The notes: a model not told the origin generated them from the letters alone. A DNA stretch of 64,000 bases from Paraburkholderia franconis (GCF_009362735.1 NZ_WHNP01000001.1:303603-367602); one strand, 5' to 3'; positions 24,891 to 34,432 are shown, counted from the stretch's first letter. Made by a program: numbers and translations.

Positions 24891-26216
24891 ATGAGCGAAC
24901 TCAACACCACGGAGCGTCAAGCGACGCAAGAAACGCAAGCCACGGCCGCGGCGCCCGCGAAGCAGGATGCTGCCGCGAACGAGCCCAACACGCGCAAGCG
25001 CAAGCTTCTGCTCGCGCTGCTCGGCGTGGCCGTCGTCGTGTCGGCGGCGGCGTATGGCGCGTACTACATGACGTATGCCCGCTATCACGAAACCACTGAC
25101 GACGCGTACGTCAGCGGCAACCTCGTGCAGTTGACGCCGCAAGTGACGGGCACCGTCGTCGCCGTGAACGCAGACGATACGCAGGTCGTGAAAGCGGGCG
25201 ACTCTGTCGTGAAGCTCGACAACGCCGATGCGAAGGTCGCGCTCGGCAACGCCGAAGCGACGCTCGGACAGACCGTGCGGCAAGTGAGCAGCCTGTACGT
25301 GAACAACGATTTCTATGCGGCCAACGTCGCGCAGAAGCAATCCGATCTGGCGCGCGCACAGGACGATCTGCGCCGCCGCCAGGCAGTCGCCGATACGGGC
25401 GCCGTGTCGGCGGAAGACATCGCGCACGCGCGCGACACCGTAACGGCCGCGCAGGCCGCGCTCGATGCCGCGCGTCAACAGGCGGAAGCGAACCGCGCGT
25501 TGACCGACCGCACGACGATCGAGCAGCACCCGAACGTGCAGGCCGCCGCATCGAAAGTGCGCGACGCGTACCTCGCGTATGCGCGCAACACGCTGCCCGC
25601 GCCCGTCACCGGCTATGTCGCGAAGCGCTCGGTGCAGGTCGGCCAGCGCGTATCGCCGGGCACGCCGCTGATGGCGATCGTGCCGCTCGACGGCGTGTGG
25701 GTCGATGCGAACTACAAGGAAAGCCAGTTGCGCAACATGCGCATCGGTCAGCCCGTGACGCTGACGGCGGACGTGTATGGCGGCAAGGTCCAGTATCACG
25801 GCCGCGTGGTCGGCTTCTCGGCGGGCACGGGCAGCGCGTTCGCGACGCTGCCCGCGCAGAACGCGACGGGCAACTGGATCAAGGTCGTGCAACGCTTGCC
25901 CGCGCGTATCCAGCTCGACCAGAAGGAACTCGAAGCGCATCCGCTGCGTATCGGCCTTTCGATGGAAGTCGATGTCGACACGCGCGACGACGCCGGTGCG
26001 CAACTCGGCACGGCCATGAACACGACGTATCACACGGATGTGTTCGACGGATACGGCGCGCAAGCCGATGCGGAGATCGAGAAGATCATCGCGCAGAACA
26101 GCGTGCCGATGCGTGAGGGCGCGATGGCCAGCGCCGCATCGTCGCGGCCGCTTGCGAAGCGCGACGCGGGCGAGAAGGGCGACAAGCGGGGCGGCTCGGC
26201 CCAGCGCGCCGGCTAA
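24891..26216 (+). CDS. emrA: EmrA/HlyD-type membrane fusion protein
   Basis: A 441-residue periplasmic adaptor. A cytoplasmic N-terminus is followed by one membrane anchor (KLLLALLGVAVVVSAAAYGAYYM, about 39-61), the biotinyl-lipoyl-like halves (TTDDAYVSGNLVQLTPQVTGTVVAV...; APVTGYVAKRSVQVGQRVSPGTPLMAIVPL), a coiled-coil hairpin between them (VAQKQSDLARAQDDLRRRQAVADTGAVSAEDI) and a beta-barrel domain. The C-terminal 60 residues are low complexity. It links the inner-membrane EmrB protein to the NodT duct. The ATG at 24891 follows TGGAGAATAG. Confidence 0.94.
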   Translation: MSELNTTERQATQETQATAAAPAKQDAAANEPNTRKRKLLLALLGVAVVVSAAAYGAYYMTYARYHETTDDAYVSGNLVQLTPQVTGTVVAVNADDTQVVKAGDSVVKLDNADAKVALGNAEATLGQTVRQVSSLYVNNDFYAANVAQKQSDLARAQDDLRRRQAVADTGAVSAEDIAHARDTVTAAQAALDAARQQAEANRALTDRTTIEQHPNVQAAASKVRDAYLAYARNTLPAPVTGYVAKRSVQVGQRVSPGTPLMAIVPLDGVWVDANYKESQLRNMRIGQPVTLTADVYGGKVQYHGRVVGFSAGTGSAFATLPAQNATGNWIKVVQRLPARIQLDQKELEAHPLRIGLSMEVDVDTRDDAGAQLGTAMNTTYHTDVFDGYGAQADAEIEKIIAQNSVPMREGAMASAASSRPLAKRDAGEKGDKRGGSAQRAG

Positions 26217-26263
26217 TTCGCACGCCGGGACGCGGCTCATATCCATGTCCCGGTTCGCCCAAT

Positions 26264-26281
26264 TATCTGATCCGTCAGATA
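26264..26281 (+). promoter_or_regulatory. MarR-type operator 4 (before emrB)
   Basis: TATCTGA-N4-TCAGATA, the best copy: the 7-bp arms are a perfect inverted repeat. It lies 41 bp upstream of the emrB ATG and suggests a separate, regulated promoter inside the operon. Confidence 0.75.
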
Positions 26282-26321
26282 AAACCCGCTGACCGGTAGA
26301 AAATTTTGAACTTGAACTGAC

Positions 26322-27881
26322 ATGAATCCCTCGACGCAACTTTCACCGCCACCGCTCACAGGCGGAAAGCTGGTCCTCGCGACGATCGCCGTCGCGCTTG
26401 CGACGTTCATGAACGTGCTCGACTCGTCGATTGCGAACGTCGCGATTCCAACCATCTCCGGCAATCTCGGCGTGTCCGTCGACGAAGGCACGTGGGTCAT
26501 CACGCTGTTCTCGGCGGCCAATGCCGTCGCGATTCCGCTGACGGGCTGGCTCACGCAGCGCGTCGGCCAGATCAAGCTGTTCGTCGCCGCGATCCTGCTG
26601 TTCGTGTTCTCGTCGTGGCTGTGCGGCGTCGCGCCGAACCTGATCGTGCTGCTCGCCGCGCGCGTGTTGCAGGGCGCGGTCGCTGGTCCGTTGATTCCGC
26701 TATCGCAGGCGATTCTGCTCGGCTCATATCCGAAAGAAAGAAGCTCGACGGCGCTGTCGCTGTGGGCAATGACGGCGACCGTCGGCCCGATTGCAGGTCC
26801 GGCGCTCGGCGGATGGATCACCGACAGCTACAGCTGGTCGTGGATCTTCTATATCAACATTCCCGTGGGCCTGTTCGCTGCCGCCGTAACGTGGATCATC
26901 TATCGCGACCGCGAATCGCCGGCACGCAAGCTGCCCATCGACAAAGTCGGCTTGTTGTCGCTGATCGCCTGGGTCGCGTCGCTGCAGATCATGCTCGACA
27001 AGGGCAAAGACCTCGACTGGTTCAACTCGCCCGTGATCTGCACGCTCGCAGTTATTGCGGCCGTCAGCTTCCTGTTCTTCCTGATCTGGGAGTTCACGGA
27101 GAAGAACCCGATCGTCGATATTCGCCTGTTCGCCGTGCGCAATTTCCGCGGCGGCACGATTGCGATCTCGGTCGCGTATGCGGTGTTCTTCTCGAACCTC
27201 GTGATCCTGCCGCAATGGATTCAGGGCTATCTCGGCTATCGTTCCGTGGATGCCGGTCTCGTGACCGCGCCGCTCGGCATCTTCGCCGTGCTGCTCGCGC
27301 CCGTGATGGCGAAGATCATGCCGAAGTCCGATGCGCGCGTGCTCGCAACGCTCGCTTTCATCGGCTTCGCAGGCGTGTTCTTCATGCGTTCGCAGTACAC
27401 GACGGGCGTCGACCCGTGGACGCTGATCCTGCCGACTCTGCTGCAAGGCATTCCGATGGCGCTCTTCTTCGTGCCGCTGACGGCGATCATCCTGTCGGGC
27501 CTGCCCGCCGACAAGATTCCGGCCGCAGCCGGTCTGTCGAACTTTGTGCGCGTGTTCGCGGGCGGCGTGGGCACGTCGCTGATCACGACGGGCTGGAACA
27601 ACCGGACCATCCTGCACCATGCACAACTCGCGGAGCAGTCGAGCGTGAACAACCCCGCGTACACGAACGCGATCGCGAACGTGCACTCGACGCTCGGCGG
27701 CAGCATGAATCAGGCTGTCGCGTTCTTCGAGCAGTCGATGAATGCGCAGGCCGCGATGCTCGGGCTGAACGACATCTTCTGGTTGTCGTCGATGATCTTC
27801 ATCGTGATCATTCCGCTGATCTGGCTGACGCGGCCTGCCAAGGGCGGCGCTGGCGGCGCGGCGGCGGCAGGCGCGCATTGA
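26322..27881 (+). CDS. emrB: EmrB/QacA-type DHA2 drug efflux transporter
   Basis: A 519-residue MFS exporter with 14 membrane helices. The N-terminal motif ATFMNVLDSSIANVAIPTISGNLGVS and motif C-like GPIAGPALGGWITDSYSWSWIFYINIPVGL are diagnostic of the DHA2 family. It drives proton-coupled export of hydrophobic drugs or aromatic acids through EmrA and the NodT channel. It has its own upstream MarR-type operator. A 9-bp inverted repeat lies downstream at 27960-27998. Confidence 0.94.
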   Translation: MNPSTQLSPPPLTGGKLVLATIAVALATFMNVLDSSIANVAIPTISGNLGVSVDEGTWVITLFSAANAVAIPLTGWLTQRVGQIKLFVAAILLFVFSSWLCGVAPNLIVLLAARVLQGAVAGPLIPLSQAILLGSYPKERSSTALSLWAMTATVGPIAGPALGGWITDSYSWSWIFYINIPVGLFAAAVTWIIYRDRESPARKLPIDKVGLLSLIAWVASLQIMLDKGKDLDWFNSPVICTLAVIAAVSFLFFLIWEFTEKNPIVDIRLFAVRNFRGGTIAISVAYAVFFSNLVILPQWIQGYLGYRSVDAGLVTAPLGIFAVLLAPVMAKIMPKSDARVLATLAFIGFAGVFFMRSQYTTGVDPWTLILPTLLQGIPMALFFVPLTAIILSGLPADKIPAAAGLSNFVRVFAGGVGTSLITTGWNNRTILHHAQLAEQSSVNNPAYTNAIANVHSTLGGSMNQAVAFFEQSMNAQAAMLGLNDIFWLSSMIFIVIIPLIWLTRPAKGGAGGAAAAGAH

Positions 27882-27959
27882 GCGTGAACCGATTGAGCCG
27901 ATCGCGAGCGCGCGTGTGAAGCACGGTCCCGTCAATGGAGCGGGGCTTTTCGCTGGAGC

Positions 27960-27998
27960 GCTGAGCGCGTCGGCGGAAGCGACGGTGAAGCGCTCAGC
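27960..27998. terminator. Possible hairpin between emrB and the TPR gene
   Basis: GCTGAGCGC (27960-27968) and GCGCTCAGC (27990-27998) form a perfect 9-bp stem with a 21-nt loop. No T-tract follows, and the right arm overlaps the last codons of the convergent TPR gene. It may act as a weak or factor-assisted terminator. Confidence 0.35.
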
Positions 27999-29658
27999 CT
28001 CGCTGCTGCGCGACGGCCTTGCGAACGGGATCGACAGCGGGCGTTGCGTCATGCGGCGTCGGTGTCGCGTCGATGTTCTTCACTTCGATGATGCCGGTGC
28101 CGCGTGTGTTGACGCTGTTCGTCGGCGCGTCCGTCGGCAGCATTAGCTCGGGTTTGTTGCACGCTCTCGCGCGCGCTTCGGGTCGCATCGCGACGGGCTG
28201 CATGTCCGCCGAGTCGTTGCCCGCGCCCGCTGCGATCTGTGCATCGCTGCATCCCCACGATTCGAGCAGCGAGCGCGCCATTCCCGTCGAGCATTGCGCG
28301 CGGCTGCGCGTGATACGCGCCGCGACCTTCATGAACGCGCTGTCGTGCAGCGCTTCGAGCCGCTCGTACGCGCGCCCGGCGTCGTCGATGTTCAGCGCGA
28401 CGGCCGTGCGATACGCGTCGCGCGCTTCGTCCATCGCGGCGGGCGAGACGAGGCCGGTCTTCATCGACGGCAGACGCAGCGCGTCGCCGAGATTCACATA
28501 CGCTTCCTGATAGCCGGGATTCTTTGCAATCGCGACTCGCAGTTCGTTGACGGCGGCGGCGCGATAGTCGGTGCCCGGCTGCATCGAGACGCCCGCGAGC
28601 GCCGGCATCTGCGCGAGCCCGAGCCACGCGCGCGCGAGTGCGTTGTGCGCGGGGGCGTAGTCCTTGTGCAGTTGCACGGCGCGCCTGAGCACCTCGGCGG
28701 CGTGCTGGTAGCAGCCCATGTCGGCGAGCGCGACGCCCCAGTTGTAGTACGCCCACGGACGCACCTTCTTCCACGCATGCAGCTCGCCGCTCATGTCGAC
28801 GATGCGGCGCGCGTGCCGGACCGAGCCTTCGTAGTCGCGCGCGTAGGCGTCGAGCTTCGACAGCGCGAGCAGCGCCCACGCGGCATCCTCTTTCGACGCG
28901 CCCGACGCATCGCGTCCCGAGCCCGCCGCAAGCTGTTCGAAGCGCTCGCGCATGTCGTCGAACTGGCAGGGCGCGTCGCCCGCGCCACCCGCGTTGCCGT
29001 TCAAGCAGCGCTTCTGCTCCATCTGCGTCAGATACGACGCGTACAGCAGCGGGCTTTGATGCTGAAGGATCGTCATCGCGGCTTGCCGCAGCGCATGCGT
29101 GAGCGCCTGCGATTCGCTCGATGCATCGGCGTGCGCGGCTGCTCCCGACGACACGCCGTTGCCGAGCGCGACGGTGCGTCCGTCGGGATCGCGCAGCGTG
29201 AGCATCATCGCGAACGACGACGGCGTTCCGACGACCGTGCCGTACACCGACGAGTCACGCTTGAGCAGCGTGCGCGCGAATTCGATCAGCGGCCGGATCG
29301 ACAGATCGGTGCCGGGCACCGTGATGTCGGGCAGCTTGAACTCGGACAGCACGTGCTCGGTATCGTTTGCGGGCGTGACGGATTCGGCTTCCTTGCGCAG
29401 ATCGCTGAGCGTATCGACGAGCACATGCTGCAAGGTCTGATCGGTGTAGCCCCGGCGCTTGAAATCGTCGGAGACCGCGATCGGCTCGACGAGTGTCATC
29501 GGATCGAACCATACGCCGCACAGCGCGATGATCCGCGGTCCGAGGTAGAACGCCGCGACGAGGACGAGCGGAATCACGATGCCGAGATACAGCACGTGGC
29601 GGCACAGAAACCGTATCGCCCAGATCAACGCGGCGAGCGGATTGTCGAGAGATTTCAT
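27994..29658 (-). CDS. Membrane-anchored TPR-repeat protein
   Basis: 554 residues, with one N-terminal membrane anchor (RHVLYLGIVIPLVLVAAFYLGPRIIAL, about 21-47) and a C-terminal helical half with TPR-like repeats (AWALLALSKLDAYARDYEGSVRHARRIV; PWAYYNWGVALADMGCYQHAAEVLRRAVQLHKDYAPAHNALARAWLGL; NPGYQEAYVNLGDALRL). The middle domain (about 60-230) is not recognised. The ATG at 29658 follows AGGAG. The bulk is likely periplasmic or cytosolic scaffold for protein contacts. Convergent with emrB; no operon partner, so its role is open. Confidence 0.85.
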   Translation of the reverse strand: MKSLDNPLAALIWAIRFLCRHVLYLGIVIPLVLVAAFYLGPRIIALCGVWFDPMTLVEPIAVSDDFKRRGYTDQTLQHVLVDTLSDLRKEAESVTPANDTEHVLSEFKLPDITVPGTDLSIRPLIEFARTLLKRDSSVYGTVVGTPSSFAMMLTLRDPDGRTVALGNGVSSGAAAHADASSESQALTHALRQAAMTILQHQSPLLYASYLTQMEQKRCLNGNAGGAGDAPCQFDDMRERFEQLAAGSGRDASGASKEDAAWALLALSKLDAYARDYEGSVRHARRIVDMSGELHAWKKVRPWAYYNWGVALADMGCYQHAAEVLRRAVQLHKDYAPAHNALARAWLGLAQMPALAGVSMQPGTDYRAAAVNELRVAIAKNPGYQEAYVNLGDALRLPSMKTGLVSPAAMDEARDAYRTAVALNIDDAGRAYERLEALHDSAFMKVAARITRSRAQCSTGMARSLLESWGCSDAQIAAGAGNDSADMQPVAMRPEARARACNKPELMLPTDAPTNSVNTRGTGIIEVKNIDATPTPHDATPAVDPVRKAVAQQRG

Positions 29659-30345
29659 GGGGTCTCCTTGCATTGCGCTGCGATTGGCGCACCTGTCACA
29701 AGGCATTGAACATGCCAATTCGTCTGACGCTGGAAGAAACAGGGCCAGCCGGGAGCTAAGGCGCAGGAGTGTTGGGAGGCGGGCAACGGACCTCGGGCGG
29801 AAGTCGGATCGCAGGCATCACACGGCATTCATTTGACGGTTGCCGCCCCGGTTTCTTTCGACATTCGTATGACGATGAAAGCGCGTGCAATGTCGAATAA
29901 GGGTAAACGTAAGGACAAATCTGGTATCGTGCGCGCGGGCTCGATCAGCCTGAACACGAAAACCGCCATCGCCGGAATTTGTTCCAGCCGGTACATCCGG
30001 TGCTCTCGCGCTGGCCGGAGAGCAAGCCGCCATGCGGGTCGGCGTGCGGCCGCGCGCGTCATGAGCTGCGCCCGGCCGGGACAAATTGACGTCGGGAAGA
30101 TCCGCCTCAATGTCAGGCCGATTGCCGGCCACATCAGGGTTTCTTAAGCGAAAACCGCAAAAAATCGTCTCCGGGTTCGTCCCGGTGTCAACCTTTTGGG
30201 CAAATTGCCGTTGTCCGTTTGTAAAGAGTTGAAAAAGGCGAAGTCAGGTCGGCCATAGCCCCCGGCTCGCTCCGAAATCCAACCTTATTCGATGCGGACG
30301 CAACGAGACCATTGCTGCGCATCCAGGCAACACCCGAATTCATCC
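29659..30345. other. Long intergenic region upstream of mprF
   Basis: 687 bp between divergent genes. Two overlapping open frames of about 100 codons (29829-30147, both strands) are arginine- or lysine-rich without family character and are not called. The last 170 bp (about 30150-30340) are less GC-rich (GCAAAAAATCG, TTGTAAAGAGTTGAAAAAGG) and probably hold the mprF promoter. No RNA structure identified with confidence. Confidence 0.35.
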
Positions 30346-32937
30346 ATGTCTGACCAACCCCGTTTTTCGAGCCGCGCGGCCGCGCTGCTTCAACGAGCAT
30401 GCGCTGCGTCCGGCAGCCGGCGGCTGCTGTCGCCCGTACTGTCGCTGGGCGTCTGCGTGCTGCTCCTGATCGTGTTCCAGCATCTGTCGCAGGCCGTCGA
30501 CTATCGCTCGGTGATCCGCCACCTGCGTCATCTGACGGCGGGCGAGTGGTCGGCCGCGCTCGGCGCGACCGTGCTCAGCTATATCGCTCTCGCGGGCCGC
30601 GATGCCGTCGGGCTGCGCTACGTCGGCAAGACGGTGCCGCGCGCGGCGCTCTGGATCGGCGCGACGGCGGGCTCGGCGCTCGGCAACGTGACCGGCTTCG
30701 GCGCGCTGACGGGCGGCGCGGTGCGCGCGCGCGTCTACGCCGTCGCCGACGTGACGCCCGCACAGATCGGCCACATGACGGTCTTCACGAGCGTTTCGCT
30801 TGCGCTCGCGCTCGTCCTGATGACGGCGCTCGGCATGCTGTGCGACGCATCGACGCTCGCGCCGATGCTCCACAGCCCGACGGGCGCGCTCGCGTGGGGC
30901 GGCGCGGCGCTGCTGACGCTGCTCGGGCTCGTCACGCTCGCGTGCGGCAAGAACACGCGGCAAATCCGCACGCGCTGGCGCTGGCTCGCGTTCGATGTGC
31001 CGTCGCGCCGCGACTTCGTCGCGCAGGTCCTGCTCGCCGCACTCGACGTGGTCGCTGCCGGTCTCGCGTTGTGGGCGCTGTTGCCGGACACGGACGTGAG
31101 CTTCGTGTCGTTCATCACGATCTACGCGGCCGCGATGCTGCTCGGCCTGATCGGCCATACGCCGGGCGGCGTCGGCGTGTTCGAGGCGGCGATGGTGTTC
31201 GCGCTCGGCAGCAGCGTGCAGACGCACTATATGGTTGCCGCGCTGCTCGCCTATCGCGCGATCTATTTCGGCTTGCCGCTGATCGTGTCGGCGGGACTGC
31301 TGGCCGGCTTCGAAGGACGCGCGCTGAAGAAGCATCTGCCGCTGCATCACGCGGCCGCCGTATCGCAGCTTGCGCCGCTGTTTCTGAGCCTCGTGACATT
31401 CGTTGTCGGCGGCATGCTGGTGATCTCAAGCGCGACGCCCGCGTTCTGGCATCGCATCGCGATCCTGCGCGACTTTCTTCCGCTGTGGGTGCTCGAAGGC
31501 TCGCAGTTGCTGTGCAGCCTCGTCGGCGTGGCGTTGCTGTTCGTCGCGCGCGGTCTGTCGCGGCGTCTCGATGCGGCTTGGTGGCTCACGCTCGGCCTCG
31601 TTGTCCTGAGTCTCGCGCTGTCGCTGACGAAGGGTCTCGCGTTCGTCGAAGCGGGCGTGCTGTCCACGCTGATTGTCTTGCTGCTCGCGACGCGCTCGCG
31701 TTTCAACCGCCGCTCGTCGCTGTTTGCCGAGCCGTTCACGGCGGCCTGGCTCGTGTCGGTGATGATGGTGCTGATGCTCGCGGTGTGGGTGATGCTGTTC
31801 GCGTTCCGAGACGTGCCTTATACGCGCGACCTGTGGTGGCAATTCGCTTTCGACGATCGCGCGCCGCGCGCGCTGCGCGCGACGCTCGCGGCCAGCCTGT
31901 TCGCCGCGACGTTCTCGTTCTGGCAATTGCTGCGTCCTGCAGCGGGCCGCTTCGTGAAGCCGGCGAAGCAGGATCTCGAGGACGCGGCCCGCATCTTTCG
32001 CGCTCAGGAACGAAGCGACGCCGGTCTCGCGCTGATGGGCGACAAGAGCTTCCTGTTCTCCGAGTCGCGCCAAGCCTTTCTGATGTACGCGAAGTACGGT
32101 CGCACGTGGGCTGCGCTGCACGATCCCGTCGGCCCGCGCGACGAGTGGGCCGAGCTGATCGGCGAGTTCGTCGCGCTCGCGCATGCGCATGGCGGGCGCG
32201 CGGCGTTCTATCAGGTGCGCGCGAACGCGCTGCCGCTCTATCTCGACGCGGGTCTCACGCTGATGAAGCTCGGCGAGGAAGCGCATGTCGTGCTCGACGA
32301 ATTCGACCTGAAGGGCTCGCATCGCGCGCATCTTCGCTATGCGTTGAAGCGCGGCGAGCGCGACGGCTTTACGGTCGAAGTAATCGAGCCGGCGCGTGTG
32401 CCCGAATCGATCGAGACGCTGCGCGCGATTTCCGACGTCTGGCTCGACAGCCGCGATGCGCGCGAAAAGAGCTTCTCCGTTGCTGCATTCACGGAGGACT
32501 ATCTGGCTGCGCAATCGGTGATGCTCGTACGTCAGAACGGCGAGCCCGTCGCGTTCGTCACGTTCATGACGACGGACCTGAACACGGAAGCGACCGTCGG
32601 CGTGATGCGCCACGTGCCGCAAGCGTCGCCGTACGCAATGGAGTACCTGTTCACCCAGCTCGCGCTGCATCTTAAGCACGCGGGCTTCCGTTCGCTGAGC
32701 CTCGGCATGGCGCCGTTCTCCGGCATGTCGCCGACGCCGCTCGCGTCGCGCTGGCACCGGCTCGCGGGCATCGTGTGGCGCTTCGGCGGCCGCTTCTATA
32801 ACTTCCGCGGACTGCGCGCTTTCAAGAGCAAATTCCAGCCTCAATGGGAGCCGCGCTATCTCGCTGCATCGGGGTCTGTCGGCGTGTTCTTCACGCTCGC
32901 GGATCTGTCATTGCTGGCAGGGGGCCGGCGTTCATGA
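30346..32937 (+). CDS. mprF: Bifunctional lysylphosphatidylglycerol synthase/flippase MprF (LpiA-type)
   Basis: An 863-residue inner-membrane protein. The N-terminal ~540 residues hold about 14 membrane helices (flippase part, including IGHTPGGVGVFEAAMVFAL typical of the family). The C-terminal ~320 residues are the soluble aminoacyl-transferase domain of two GNAT-like folds (GDKSFLFSESRQAFLMYAKYGRTWAALHDPVGP; NLGMAPFSG-type LSLGMAPFSGMSPTPLA; FYNFRGLRAFKSKFQPQWEPRYLA). It transfers lysine from Lys-tRNA to phosphatidylglycerol, making a cationic lipid that protects against antimicrobial peptides. The ATG overlaps no neighbour; the TGA overlaps the next ATG (ATGA), coupling it to acvB. Confidence 0.94.
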   Translation: MSDQPRFSSRAAALLQRACAASGSRRLLSPVLSLGVCVLLLIVFQHLSQAVDYRSVIRHLRHLTAGEWSAALGATVLSYIALAGRDAVGLRYVGKTVPRAALWIGATAGSALGNVTGFGALTGGAVRARVYAVADVTPAQIGHMTVFTSVSLALALVLMTALGMLCDASTLAPMLHSPTGALAWGGAALLTLLGLVTLACGKNTRQIRTRWRWLAFDVPSRRDFVAQVLLAALDVVAAGLALWALLPDTDVSFVSFITIYAAAMLLGLIGHTPGGVGVFEAAMVFALGSSVQTHYMVAALLAYRAIYFGLPLIVSAGLLAGFEGRALKKHLPLHHAAAVSQLAPLFLSLVTFVVGGMLVISSATPAFWHRIAILRDFLPLWVLEGSQLLCSLVGVALLFVARGLSRRLDAAWWLTLGLVVLSLALSLTKGLAFVEAGVLSTLIVLLLATRSRFNRRSSLFAEPFTAAWLVSVMMVLMLAVWVMLFAFRDVPYTRDLWWQFAFDDRAPRALRATLAASLFAATFSFWQLLRPAAGRFVKPAKQDLEDAARIFRAQERSDAGLALMGDKSFLFSESRQAFLMYAKYGRTWAALHDPVGPRDEWAELIGEFVALAHAHGGRAAFYQVRANALPLYLDAGLTLMKLGEEAHVVLDEFDLKGSHRAHLRYALKRGERDGFTVEVIEPARVPESIETLRAISDVWLDSRDAREKSFSVAAFTEDYLAAQSVMLVRQNGEPVAFVTFMTTDLNTEATVGVMRHVPQASPYAMEYLFTQLALHLKHAGFRSLSLGMAPFSGMSPTPLASRWHRLAGIVWRFGGRFYNFRGLRAFKSKFQPQWEPRYLAASGSVGVFFTLADLSLLAGGRRS

Positions 32938-34211
32938 TCAAGCAAAAGTTTTACCGGCTCGCCGCATTGGCGAGCGTTTCGCTGTGCTCGCTCGCGGGCA
33001 TCGTACCGTCGGCGCACGCATATGAAACCGTATCCGGCGGCCTTTATGGTCAGGTCACGGTGACGAAGCCCGCAGGCGAAGTACACGGCTTCGTCGTGCT
33101 GTTCTCGCGCGAAAGCGGCTGGAGTGCTGCGGATCAGCAGGCCGCCGACGCGCTCGCGAAGGACGGTGCAATGGTGGTCGGCGTCGATACGAAAAAGTAC
33201 GCGGCGAATCTCGCTGCGAAGAAAGAGACCTGCCATCAGATCGTCGGCGATGCGGAAGCCGTTAGTCACCAGCTCGAACGCCAGGTGCAGTCGAACCGCT
33301 ATTTCATGCCGATCCTCGCGGGCTCGGGCCAGGGCGCGACGCTCGCGATGGCGGTGCTGAAGCAGGCGGCGGAGAACACGGTGGCGGGCGCCGTATCGGT
33401 CGCGCCGCAGAGTAGTCTCGACAAGCGTTTCAACCCCTGCCCGCCGGACCCGACCATCACGCACGGCCCCGGCTTGCCCGGCTTCGTCGAAACGGACGCT
33501 AATGCTTCCGCCGGTACGCAGCGGATCGTCGAGCTGACGACGCCGCATCTGCGCGTCGCGCCGATGAAGGAAGAGGACGTCTCCGATCTGCCGTTGATCG
33601 AACTGCCTGCCGCGCATCCGAACGGCCTGATGGCGATCGTGATTTCAGGCGACGGCGGCTGGCGCGATCTCGACAAGACGATTGCCGAAGAGCTGCAGAA
33701 AGATGGCGTATCCGTGATCGGCTGGGACAGCCTGCGTTACTTCTGGTCCGAGCACTCGCCGCAACAGACGAGCCACGACCTCGCGCGCGTGCTGCAAACC
33801 TACACGACGCGCTGGCACGCGGACCACGTCGCGCTGATCGGCTATTCGTTCGGCGCAGACGTGATGCCGTTCGCGTACAACCGCTTGCCCGATGCGATGC
33901 GCGCGAAAGTGGCGCTGATTTCGCTGCTCGGCTTCGCGCCCGCTGCGGACTTCCAGATTCGCGTGACGGGCTGGCTCGGCATGCCCGCCAGCGACAAGGC
34001 GCTGAAAGTGAAGCCCGAGCTCGAGCGTTTGCCGCCGCGGATCGTGCAGTGCTTCTACGGCGAGCACGAAGAAGATACGCTGTGCCCGACGCTCACGAAG
34101 ACGGGTATCGAAGTGATCCGCACATCGGGCGATCATCACTTCGGGCATGACTACGCGGTGCTCGAAAAACGTATTCTCGGCGCGCTGAAAAAGCAGGCTG
34201 GCGGCGTTTGA
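32934..34211 (+). CDS. acvB: AcvB/VirJ-family periplasmic lysyl-PG hydrolase
   Basis: A 425-residue exported protein: signal peptide (FYRLAALASVSLCSLAGIVPSAHA), an N-terminal alpha/beta domain (VHGFVVLFSRESGWSAADQQ) and a C-terminal VirJ alpha/beta-hydrolase domain with the nucleophile elbow GYSFGAD and a late SGDHHFGHDY carrying the catalytic His. In Agrobacterium, AcvB is reported to hydrolyse lysyl-phosphatidylglycerol and is encoded with the synthase LpiA; the same pairing is seen here with a 4-bp overlap. It probably balances the lipid made by MprF. The ATG at 32934 is chosen at the overlap. Confidence 0.92.
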   Translation: MIKQKFYRLAALASVSLCSLAGIVPSAHAYETVSGGLYGQVTVTKPAGEVHGFVVLFSRESGWSAADQQAADALAKDGAMVVGVDTKKYAANLAAKKETCHQIVGDAEAVSHQLERQVQSNRYFMPILAGSGQGATLAMAVLKQAAENTVAGAVSVAPQSSLDKRFNPCPPDPTITHGPGLPGFVETDANASAGTQRIVELTTPHLRVAPMKEEDVSDLPLIELPAAHPNGLMAIVISGDGGWRDLDKTIAEELQKDGVSVIGWDSLRYFWSEHSPQQTSHDLARVLQTYTTRWHADHVALIGYSFGADVMPFAYNRLPDAMRAKVALISLLGFAPAADFQIRVTGWLGMPASDKALKVKPELERLPPRIVQCFYGEHEEDTLCPTLTKTGIEVIRTSGDHHFGHDYAVLEKRILGALKKQAGGV

Positions 34212-34357
34212 AATCGCGCTTGTTTCGGCCTTTATAGCGGATGCAGCGCGGCGACAGTGGATGAACGACAGTCGCCGCGCTTGCGATGGAACGCGCGGGT
34301 GTCTCCCGCATCTTCGATTATTGTTGCGGCTGCAATGGCCGCATCAGCTGTGCGTCT

Positions 34358-34432
34358 TTAGTGAAAAATCAAATACAGAATCACGAGGACGATAAGCGGC
34401 ACACCTAGCAACCAACCGATCAGATAAGGCAT
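34358..34432 (-). CDS. 24-residue single-helix membrane peptide
   Basis: A very short gene starting MPYLIGWLLG and ending ILYLIFH, almost entirely hydrophobic with one Pro in the middle. It is supported by GGGAG 7 bp upstream of the ATG and by the clean hydrophobic composition, which would not arise by chance from GC-rich spacer. It should be one inner-membrane helix. Function unknown; such peptides can stabilise membrane enzymes or respond to stress. It lies 147 bp beyond acvB on the opposite strand. Confidence 0.72.
   Translation of the reverse strand: MPYLIGWLLGVPLIVLVILYLIFH

Noticed and set aside
29829..30147. Possible 100-residue genes in the mprF upstream region on both strands
   Set aside because: Overlapping frames with biased composition, no ribosome-binding site and no family similarity.
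30399..32675. A 758-codon plus-strand frame overlapping mprF in another frame
   Set aside because: Arg/Ala-rich out-of-frame shadow without membrane or catalytic motifs; mprF is unambiguous.
34212..34357. TGCGGC/GCCGCA inverted repeat after acvB as a terminator
   Set aside because: Only a 6-bp stem with no T-tract on either strand.
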